This document shows, piece after piece, positions 24,347 to 30,129 of a stretch of DNA of 30,129 bases. The stretch comes from JAHIGH01 sp964564035 (GTDB lineage: Bacteria; Patescibacteriota; Microgenomatia; Levybacterales; UBA12049). Below the pieces are notes generated by a model. It had not been told where the DNA came from. It did no database searches and worked only from the letters and a program-made list of their open reading frames with translations. How positions within the stretch are numbered: position 1 is the stretch's first letter; each line of letters opens with the position of its first letter. Where the stretch lies: NCBI GenBank assembly GCA_964564035.1, contig CAZLZN010000021.1:1-30129 (forward strand). Reading direction: 5' to 3'. The position numbers and the translations under genes were made by a program.

Positions 24347-24658
24347 TTAGGCAATTTTATTTCTTTTGAGTAAAATACCTCGTATAGACGGACTGAGTGG
24401 TTTGTCCGTCCTGTGGATACATCCGATCCAGCAGCAGGGGCGTCTTTTACCTTCAACTAGTTCTTTCGCAACTCTTTGTAGATGTTCATTTCTGGTCTTA
24501 TCGCTTTTTACCGATATCACCTAGCAGATCCATTCATTGCGCGCGAGGGGAGTGAGGCTTTCCCAAATTTTGGCAACTTCCGGTCTGGAAATAAGTAGCT
24601 CTTTCAAATCCCCGGGCACTTCATGTACCACTCCGCCTGAAATATTTTTATCACCCAT
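24347..24658 (-). pseudogene. YdeI/OmpD-associated-type protein broken by one in-frame TAG
   Basis: A single frame of 104 codons runs from ATG 24658 to TAA 24347 with one TAG at 24523-24521 (codon 46). The protein reads HEVPGDLKELL, then IWESLTPLARNEWIC, stop, VISVKSDKTRNEHLQRVA, then EGKRRPCCWIGC. This is the C-terminal module of the YdeI/OmpD-associated family, where the residue after NEWIC is Trp (TGG), so TGG to TAG is the simplest cause. All of the rest is intact. TAAAAT lies 6 bp before the ATG. A CTGTTATTTTAACAG hairpin-like palindrome (24660-24674) overlaps that box. Confidence 0.75.
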
Positions 24659-24683
24659 GCTGTTATTTTAACAGATCAAGACG

Positions 24684-25240
24684 TTACGAGGCATAATTAA
24701 TGGCTGTAGAAAGAACATGATAGTCTTGTGTTTCTAAATTATAATTCCCCTCATATTTATTTTTGTATTGTCTGGTTTTTAACTCGGCAGAAGTTCGAGT
24801 ATTAGTAGTTTGGTCGCGATAATCTGGAGCGTCATTAATTGATCTCCTAAGAATTAATTTAATTCCTGCCTCTTTCGAAGTTAGCCAATATCTTGTTGAT
24901 TTCCAATGAAATAAATCAGGTATTACAGATTCAGTGCTGGAAAATCCATAGAACTCTTTATCAACCAATTCGTCAATCCTTTCTGTTTGAGATTTACCAA
25001 AATAAATTTGCACACCACTTATACTTATGGACGAAATTTTATCTAAACCTCGACCTGAATTAAGTTTTCCAAAAATTATTTCTTCAATTTTTCGAAATAA
25101 CACTTTAGTTTGTCCTTGTAAAAGCACCTACGGGTAATCGTTGAAAAGCGGTTCTTTTCTAACCCTGTTCAGTCTATTTAAAGTGAACCTGATTTTTTTT
25201 CACGGCCTTCTATTCTTTGACTAAATTCTTTATAGCTCAT
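24684..25240 (-). pseudogene. Unknown gene disrupted by a frameshift and an in-frame TAG
   Basis: The downstream part (GTG 25127 to 24684, 147 residues) is open, but a TAG (25130-25128) sits directly before that GTG and the frame continues sensibly upstream: RFTLNRLNRVRKEPLFNDYP, TAG, VLLQGQTKVLF. Further up, the frame meets TGA at the run of eight T (25193-25200); restoring one base joins it to ATG 25240 and MSYKEFSQRIEGREKK. The whole protein would be about 185 residues. No family recognised. Two lesions in one gene point to decay, unless the start at 25127 has been recruited for a shorter product. Confidence 0.6.
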
Positions 25241-25323
25241 TTTTTGAGGTAATATATTTTACGTTTTGCCTGTGATTATAGCATATTTTAATACTAACCT
25301 TAATAAATATACCTTATCATGCG

Positions 25324-25611
25324 CTTCATTCTGCACTTGCCTTCTATTGGGTAGAAGAGTTATATAATTCAATTTTTGCCAAAGCAGCAGCGCTATTACA
25401 TTCCATAATTATGAATCATTCTTTTGTGGATGGTAATAAGCGAACAGGGATGACGTCCTGTATTACATTTCTTGATCTGAATGAATATTGGCTTGAAGTA
25501 TCCCAGAAAGATTTTGTAGAAACAGCACTAAAAATCGCGAACAAAGAATGGAAAGTAAGGGAGATAGCAAAATGGCTCAAGAAAAATTCCACAACCCCCC
25601 TACGCCGATGA
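25324..25611 (+). pseudogene. Doc-type (Fic) toxin remnant, N-terminus missing
   Basis: The Fic core motif is present as HSFVDGNKRTG, with the family's preceding helix LYNSIFAKAAALLHSII and the following ITFLDLNEYWLEV and IAKWLKKNS. The first ATG in frame is 25411, in the middle of the core helix; the recognisable family sequence begins near 25324 (LHSALAF). The usual first 40 or so residues and the start codon are gone, and the loop between the 'SALA' helix and the AAALLH helix is shorter than usual. No antitoxin of the Phd type is next to it. Fic/Doc proteins modify targets with AMP or phosphate; this copy is almost surely dead or only a fragment. Confidence 0.65.
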
Positions 25612-25678
25612 CTCCGCCCGCCGAAATAAACATGTTATTGAAAAGAAGGGTATCGAAGTATTAAAATAGACACAGAAT

Positions 25679-26674
25679 ATGACATTTATCAGCCGGCTGC
25701 GCAAAAATGCTAAAAAATATACCAGATTATATGCGACAGGATTCGCGATGGGAACTGCTGACTTGATTCCCGGCGTATCGGGAGGTACGATCGCGTTTCT
25801 TTCAGGTATATACGAAGAACTGCTTTACGCAATCAAAACCCTCAGTGGAGAATTTTTGAAATTACTCCTGAGAATGCAGTTCAGAAAAGCTTTTTCAATA
25901 ATACCGTTCCGTTTTTTGTTACCGCTCGTCTTAGGCTTATTCACTGCTCTTTTTACTCTTGCTCAGTTACTTTCCTTTTTGCTGGAAGAATATCCAATGT
26001 TTGTTTGGGCTTTTTTCTTCGGTCTGGTCCTGGCCTCTACCTGGATCGTCCTGAAAAGGGTAGTAAAATGGGATGTTTCGGATAAAATTTCGTTTATCGC
26101 ATCCACTATTATTACATACTTCGTTGTGGGCTTGATCCCTATAGAAACGCCGAATTCATACCCGTTCTTTTTTCTAAGCGGTGCTATTGCCATTTGCGCC
26201 ATGATCCTGCCGGGAATATCCGGGTCATTTATACTGCTTCTTCTCGGCAAATATCAGCAAGTACTGGATGCTGTTACCAATCGAGATTTTGTTGTATTAG
26301 GAATTTTTATGGCCGGATGCATTGTCGGCCTAGCTCTTTTTGCACGTGTTTTGACGTGGTTGTTTAAAAATCATCATGACATCTCGATCGCAATACTTGC
26401 AGGAATTATGCTCGGGTCTGTCAGGAAAATATGGCCTTGGCAGGAAGTTGTTTCAACTAGAATAAACAGTCACGGGGAGGTGGTTCCACTCGTAGTAAAT
26501 AATATACTTCCTCAGGCGTTCGATCTTTCATTAGTATTAGTTATAGCGCTTGGTGTATTCGGTGCAGGGTTTGTTATTTACCTGGACCGGTTCCAGCTCA
26601 CAAAAGAACAAGTGTCAGACGTGGGAAGTACTGAATTCAAAAAAGAACACAAAGACTCATTGAAGAATCAGTAG
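25679..26674 (+). CDS. DUF368 membrane protein (PopT-type polyprenyl-phosphate transporter)
   Basis: A 331-residue integral membrane protein of the DUF368 family: GFAMGTADLIPGVSGGTIAFLSGIYEELL near residues 20-48, a repeated ICAMILPGISGSFILLLLGKYQ half near 175-200, and several other membrane segments. The two P-G-[VI]-S-G segments mark the inverted repeat typical of the family. DUF368 proteins are reported to return undecaprenyl phosphate to the inner leaflet. Together with PAP2 and DedA genes in this window, it supports a lipid-carrier recycling set. The C-terminus is a charged cytoplasmic tail. Confidence 0.92.
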   Translation: MTFISRLRKNAKKYTRLYATGFAMGTADLIPGVSGGTIAFLSGIYEELLYAIKTLSGEFLKLLLRMQFRKAFSIIPFRFLLPLVLGLFTALFTLAQLLSFLLEEYPMFVWAFFFGLVLASTWIVLKRVVKWDVSDKISFIASTIITYFVVGLIPIETPNSYPFFFLSGAIAICAMILPGISGSFILLLLGKYQQVLDAVTNRDFVVLGIFMAGCIVGLALFARVLTWLFKNHHDISIAILAGIMLGSVRKIWPWQEVVSTRINSHGEVVPLVVNNILPQAFDLSLVLVIALGVFGAGFVIYLDRFQLTKEQVSDVGSTEFKKEHKDSLKNQ

Positions 26675-27010
26675 TGCCGGATCTCAGCGCCAGGCAAAGC
26701 AAATCTAGCCTCCCGTATAACAATTATTTAGATCTTCTTCCAAATAAAAAACTTAATACTGTAATGTTTTGCGCGAGGTTCACCCCTTGCAAATACCCTC
26801 CAGTCCAAGCACAAATCCGCCAATTAACTATTATAAAACCAAAATCCCAACTAAAGATTGGACAGCAGTAGAGAATGTGAGCTAACGCAGAAAATACACC
26901 CGGGGGGTGGATTAGCTATGACACCTGGGGAAAAACAAAAAACCTAGCAAAGTATATAATATCGTCTTTTAAACTTCTCATTATGCCCGGTTCTTGATAT
27001 AAAAATAACT
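26675..27010. other. Gene-free stretch with decayed coding fragments
   Basis: No convincing gene. An open frame of 65 codons at 26674-26871 shows no domain and unusual composition. Near 26900 a frame reads GGWISYDTWGK, like the G-G-[SG]-W segment near the C-terminus of formylglycine-generating enzyme family proteins, without any further support. The short repeat at 26908-26922 and the promoter-like repeat at 26991-27024 are listed separately. Confidence 0.5.
26908..26922 (+). repeat. Direct repeat A, left copy
   Basis: TGGATTAGCTATGAC, identical to 29353-29367, followed in both places by a similar [AG]CCT-GGGG-AAA tract. Alone a 15-bp match is weak; the extension and the second repeat pair make common origin likely. 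Confidence 0.55.
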
Positions 27011-27024
27011 ATGAATCTATCTGT
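26991..27024 (+). repeat. Direct repeat B, left copy (promoter and gene start)
   Basis: TTCTTGATATAA, 7 variable bases, TATGAATCTATCTGT; the same arrangement occurs at 30091-30124, exactly 3,100 bp away. It covers a -10 box and the first codons MNLSV of two related genes. Confidence 0.8.
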
Positions 27025-27317
27025 GTGGTTTAAAAACCCGGAGGTGAATTAGATTCGCCGCCCGAGAAAAAAACTCACATTTAGTCACAGTAGGATTCGT
27101 CCACGAATTTCCCGAACACGAAAAACCCGGCTTAAAATTTGGCGCATCAAGCTAAGCTTATCGCGATACAGCAGGGGATAGCGGCGCAGGTGTAGGTGTA
27201 AACGCAATAGAACGGATTCGTGACAACGAAGTATTTTCAATTAGCGCTGCGGCAAATGCCCCTGTGCGCGGAGAACCGTACGGTTCGCTTTCCGGTCGCA
27301 TAGACCTCAATTTTTAA
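27011..27317 (+). pseudogene. Degraded copy of the gene that begins at the right window edge
   Basis: It starts ATG 27011 as MNLSVWFKNPEVN then TAG. A different frame then carries protein-like sequence: RFAAREKNSHLVTVGFVHEF, PEHEKPGLKFGASS, TAA (27153-27155), AYRDTAGDSGAGVGVNAIER, IRDNEVFSISAAANAPVRGE, PYGSLSGRIDLNF, TAA (27315-27317). Joining them needs one frameshift near 27045 and repair of one stop, giving a protein of about 100 residues. Promoter and first codons match the gene at 30111. No family recognised. Confidence 0.55.
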
Positions 27318-27452
27318 ATAATATATTACTATTCTCCGGTAGCCGCCGCGCTTTTTCGATTCTGTTTCCTTATGCTTTTTGGTATAGTCTTTTAAATAAA
27401 TTTGTATCACACTTGGGGTATGTAGTTAAAAGAGCAGGAGCTAAGGAAGCAA

Positions 27453-29294
27453 TTATTCTTCCAGTGTAGAAGTATCACCTATGTGCAAGCCCATTTGCCG
27501 CGCCTTTAATATCCTGCGCATTATTTTACCGCTTCGTGTTTTTGGGAGTTTCACTACGCTTTCAATTTTCGCGGGCTCCGCAATATAACCAATTTTTTGC
27601 CGCACCCATGACTTTAATTCTGATTGTAACTGATCTGTCATCTTGATTCCGGGATTTAGAAGCACAAATGCCTTTATTATTTCACCGCGCACTTCATCAC
27701 TTATTCCTATTACAGCTGCTTCAGCTACCGAATCATGCGCTACCAATGCGCTCTCCACTTCAGCGGTACAAACACGGACACCGCCGACATTTATTACATC
27801 ATCAGCCCTGCCCAGCACAGTATAGTAACCATCTTCATCTCTTAACGCGACATCTCCTGTATAAAAATAATCCTTGTTTGCAAACTCGCTCCAGTACTGT
27901 GAGAAACGATCCTTGTTGTTCCAGACGGTCAAAAGAGCTCCAGGCCATGGGCGTTTGATTGCTAAATGACCAACTACACCGGATTTGCCGAGCTCATTGC
28001 CTTCTTCGTTCAGAATACAAGGTTCAATGCCAAAAAATGGCAAACCGGCACTTCCGGGTTTTTGTTTCATACCAGGCGCTGTCACCAGCATATGGCCGCC
28101 TGTTTCGGTCTGCCACCATGTATCTATAATTGCAGCCTTATTTTTCCCAACGTATTTTGAGTACCATTTCCAGGCAGCAGGGTTAATCGGCTCACCGACA
28201 CTTCCGATCACCCGCAAGCTGGACAAATCATGTTTTTTAGTATAATCGCTTCCCTCGCGCATCAAAAGCCGTATAACAGTAGGAGCTGTATAAAAACTTT
28301 GGATTTTATAACGCTCAACAAGCTCCCAATATCGATCAGGTGCAGGATAAACGGGTGATCCTTCATAGATTACCCCGGTTATTCCATTTGAAAGCAGACC
28401 ATAAACAATATAGCTATGACCGGTCACCCAGCCTGTATCAGCAGCTGTCCAATGTATCTGTCCGGGCTGTAAATCAAAATTGTATTTCATAGAAATGTGA
28501 GAAAATAAATTATATCCGCCATGTCCATGAACAATTCCTTTGGGAGTACCTGTTGTACCGGAGGTATATAGAATAAAAAGGGGCGTTGAGCTTTCAACCG
28601 CAACAGGCTCAAAAACACCTGAAGACGATTCAAGCAGTTGATCCAAGTCAATTTCGTCCTTCTGCAGTTTTGTCCGCTCTTCAGAACGCTGCGCTACGAT
28701 AACTTTTTCTATACAAGGCACATCTTTAATAGCCGAGCGCACTACATTAAGTAAATCATGTTGTTTGCCGTTTTTTTGGGTAAATGTTGCCGCGCAGACA
28801 ATCTTTGCTTGAGTGTCAAGAATACGGACCTTTAGAGCATCGGCACTAAAACCGGCATATACTACGGAATGAATTGCTCCTAAGCGGGCGCAAGCAAGCA
28901 TGAGTACAATCTGATTGATCATCAACGGCATATAAATCACAACCCGGTCTCCTTTTTGGATTCCTAGTCCCTTGAGAGCATTTGCCGCTTTGTTCACTAA
29001 CAATAAAAGCTCTTGATATGTGATCCGCGATTCTTCATTTCGCTCATTATTGTAAATATAGGCGATTTGTTGGCCGCGGCCATCTCGAATATGCCTATCC
29101 AGGCAATTATATGTAATATTAAGCTTTCCTCCTGCGAACCATTGATAATCCGGCTTATTCCAAACAAATGATTTTTTAAATGGAGTAAGCCAGTCCAGCT
29201 CTTTCTTTGCCTGTTCGTCCCAAAATTTTTCAGGATCTCTAATTGATTGCTTGTAGAGTAGATGGTATTGTTCCGGTGAATAAGATATGGACAT
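27453..29294 (-). CDS. acs: Acetyl-CoA synthetase (AMP-forming)
   Basis: I prefer ATG 29294 (613 residues); the frame is open to ATG 29315, but TATTAT at 29311-29306 lies between the two. It converts acetate, ATP and CoA to acetyl-CoA, AMP and pyrophosphate. Seen in order: the N-terminal WNKPDYQWFAGGKLN, ILYTSGTTGTPKGIVHGHGG (P-loop-like ATP segment), TWWQTETGGHM with the Trp that shapes an acetate-sized pocket, YYTVLGRADDVINVGGVRV (hinge) and KTRSGKIMRR with the catalytic lysine near residue 600. Slightly shorter than the 652 residues of E. coli Acs. Lying alone between two related segments, it may have arrived by insertion. The substrate could also be propionate. Confidence 0.95.
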   Translation of the reverse strand: MSISYSPEQYHLLYKQSIRDPEKFWDEQAKKELDWLTPFKKSFVWNKPDYQWFAGGKLNITYNCLDRHIRDGRGQQIAYIYNNERNEESRITYQELLLLVNKAANALKGLGIQKGDRVVIYMPLMINQIVLMLACARLGAIHSVVYAGFSADALKVRILDTQAKIVCAATFTQKNGKQHDLLNVVRSAIKDVPCIEKVIVAQRSEERTKLQKDEIDLDQLLESSSGVFEPVAVESSTPLFILYTSGTTGTPKGIVHGHGGYNLFSHISMKYNFDLQPGQIHWTAADTGWVTGHSYIVYGLLSNGITGVIYEGSPVYPAPDRYWELVERYKIQSFYTAPTVIRLLMREGSDYTKKHDLSSLRVIGSVGEPINPAAWKWYSKYVGKNKAAIIDTWWQTETGGHMLVTAPGMKQKPGSAGLPFFGIEPCILNEEGNELGKSGVVGHLAIKRPWPGALLTVWNNKDRFSQYWSEFANKDYFYTGDVALRDEDGYYTVLGRADDVINVGGVRVCTAEVESALVAHDSVAEAAVIGISDEVRGEIIKAFVLLNPGIKMTDQLQSELKSWVRQKIGYIAEPAKIESVVKLPKTRSGKIMRRILKARQMGLHIGDTSTLEE

Positions 29295-29352
29295 ATATAT
29301 ATGTGATAATACCATAAATACAAGCTAATTAACAAAAAATATATCTCGGAGC

Positions 29353-29367
29353 TGGATTAGCTATGAC
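29353..29367 (+). repeat. Direct repeat A, right copy
   Basis: Second copy of TGGATTAGCTATGAC. The bases after it can be read as GKWSMRHLGFRCAEI in one frame and SRSWISYDA in another just before; together these resemble the R-G-G-S-W ... G-F-R-C-A end of a formylglycine-generating-enzyme-like protein, now frameshifted. Confidence 0.5.
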
Positions 29368-29417
29368 GCCTAGGGGGAAATGGAGCATGCGGCATCTGGG
29401 CTTCCGGTGTGCAGAGA

Positions 29418-29446
29418 TTGACGAAGAACTACTTACTGTATATAAT
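29418..29446 (+). promoter_or_regulatory. Promoter of the pseudopilin-like gene
   Basis: TTGACG (29418-29423), 17 bp, TATAAT (29441-29446), then 6 bp to ATG 29453. It decides that start over the upstream in-frame ATG at 29363. Confidence 0.7.
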
Positions 29447-29452
29447 CTACAT

Positions 29453-30019
29453 ATGGTTGAGTCAACTTCTCATAAGAATAAAAGTAATTCGTCAAATACA
29501 AAGAATATACTTACTATTATATTATTGGTGCTTGTGTACCCGATCGGGCTTATATTCATGTGGTTTTGGACTAAATGGCAACTATGGTTAAAAATAGTTA
29601 TCAGTCTGCCAATTTTGTTTGCCATCTATTTCATATCCCAAATTAACAATAACTATTCCGCAACGCTTAAAGCAATTAACCCCTCCAAACAATTTTCTCT
29701 GGCAAATAACACGAAAAGATTGAGCGATACCCAGCAGATCGCGTATGGAGTGTCCGCATATCGTGATCAAAAAGGCTCCTTGCCCGAAGGTATCGTTTCA
29801 GAACCTAGGGAGATAAGCTCCGGCGGAGCGGACATATGCGATGACCTTATCGCGATAATGCAGCAAATACCTGTCGATCCCCTGATAGGCAATAAAGGAG
29901 TATCTGACTGTAATACTCCCTATAATACCGGCTATCTAATTTCAGTTAACGACGAGGGGCGAATAGTTGTTTCGGCTCCAAAAGCAGAGTTGAATGAAAC
30001 AATTTCCAAGACGTATTGA
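29453..30019 (+). CDS. Two-helix membrane protein with pseudopilin-like C-terminal domain
   Basis: I start at ATG 29453 because of the promoter; 188 residues. A Ser/Asn/Lys-rich N-terminus precedes two membrane segments (LTIILLVLVYPIGLIFMWFW, a TKWQLWLK loop, then IVISLPILFAIYFI). The outside part has RLSDTQQIAYGVSAYRDQKG, SLPEG, a CDDLIAIMQQIPVDPL segment and YNTGYLISVNDEGRIVVSAP, which is the layout of type IV pseudopilin globular domains ('R-x-x-D-x-x-x-I-x-x-A-x-x-x-Y-x-x-x-x-G-x-x-P', 'IPxDP'). The prepilin leader and Glu5 motif are missing, so it cannot assemble like a pilin. Function unknown. Confidence 0.65.
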   Translation: MVESTSHKNKSNSSNTKNILTIILLVLVYPIGLIFMWFWTKWQLWLKIVISLPILFAIYFISQINNNYSATLKAINPSKQFSLANNTKRLSDTQQIAYGVSAYRDQKGSLPEGIVSEPREISSGGADICDDLIAIMQQIPVDPLIGNKGVSDCNTPYNTGYLISVNDEGRIVVSAPKAELNETISKTY

Positions 30020-30090
30020 TTGCATTATAACGTCTCTCCGTCTTTTTTAAACCAGTCTCAATTCATATCTTATACTTTGTTTTCCCGCGC

Positions 30091-30124
30091 TTCTTGATAT
30101 AATCACAAATATGAATCTATCTGT
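30091..30124 (+). repeat. Direct repeat B, right copy (promoter and gene start)
   Basis: Same 12-bp and 15-bp blocks, with identical spacing, as 26991-27024. TATAAT at 30098-30103 is 7 bp before the ATG. Confidence 0.8.
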
Positions 30125-30129
30125 CGGAA
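30111..30129 (+). CDS. Start of a gene cut by the window edge, paralogue of the 27011 pseudogene
   Basis: Only MNLSVG is visible. TATAAT stands 7 bp before the ATG, the leaderless arrangement, and the start region matches that of the degraded gene at 27011. It is presumably the intact member of the pair. Confidence 0.45.

Noticed and set aside
25571..25678. Short open frames overlapping the end of the Doc remnant (MAQEKFHNPP and a frame ending VIEKKGIEVLK)
   Set aside because: Too short and unsupported; they may be debris of another decayed gene, but nothing identifies it.
26674..26871. 65-codon open frame after DUF368
   Set aside because: No domain, odd composition, overlaps the DUF368 stop, no promoter or ribosome binding site.
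27273..27286. Perfect palindrome GAACCGTACGGTTC
   Set aside because: It lies inside the protein-like part of the 27011 pseudogene and encodes GEPYGS there; no promoter is near, so it is probably chance.
1..30129. CRISPR arrays, insertion sequences, tRNA or rRNA genes
   Set aside because: I looked for regularly spaced repeats, transposase motifs and tRNA-like T-loops in the intergenic parts of both strands and found none that hold up.

Overview
The window looks like a chromosomal stretch of a Candidate Phyla Radiation (Patescibacteria) genome; Saccharibacteria or a close relative is my best guess. This is inferred from gene content: a single-domain pilin of the VirB2-like kind, DUF475, an RnfD-ferredoxin reductase fusion, many small anchored proteins, and two HtpX and two L,D-transpeptidase genes. 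There is no biosynthetic operon, rRNA or tRNA that I can find. Many genes have a -10 box only 6 to 12 bases before the start codon and no Shine-Dalgarno, so much of the region is probably transcribed as leaderless mRNA.

Layout. 1-1853: the 3' end of apbE followed by an RnfD/NqrB-like membrane protein fused to a ferredoxin reductase, a flavin-based electron transfer pair. 1866-5461: a PQQ-type sugar dehydrogenase, a small low-affinity iron permease-like protein, an anchored C39-like protease with TPRs and a PAP2 lipid phosphatase. 5563-12693: L,D-transpeptidase, HtpX-like protease, SET-domain protein, saccharopine dehydrogenase-like oxidoreductase, histidine phosphatase, a winged-helix regulator without a normal start codon, an anchored alpha/beta hydrolase, DedA and a second HtpX. 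12742-16920: Cys-rich pilin-like protein, an anchored conserved protein, DUF475 and a CorA-like transporter preceded by a strongly structured leader. 16925-22473: anchored hypothetical, second L,D-transpeptidase, hypotheticals, an isolated AroG-type DAHP synthase, a 43-residue tandem-repeat protein, a YflT/KGG stress protein and a YpfJ-type zinc protease with a palindrome over its promoter. 22517-24317: small accessory genes.

24347-25611 is a decay zone: a YdeI-family gene broken by one amber codon, an unknown gene broken by a frameshift and an amber codon, and a Doc (Fic) toxin lacking its N-terminus. 25679-26674 encodes DUF368. 26675-30129 holds acetyl-CoA synthetase between two related segments. 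The left segment contains a degraded gene whose promoter and start recur exactly 3,100 bp downstream, at the window edge.

Functionally, PAP2, DedA and DUF368 together fit dephosphorylation and flipping of the undecaprenyl carrier. The two L,D-transpeptidases and several membrane or surface proteases (HtpX x2, YpfJ, C39-TPR) point to a region rich in envelope-maintenance genes. The least explained signals are the CorA leader RNA, the 43-residue repeat protein with a consensus promoter, and the cluster of broken genes.
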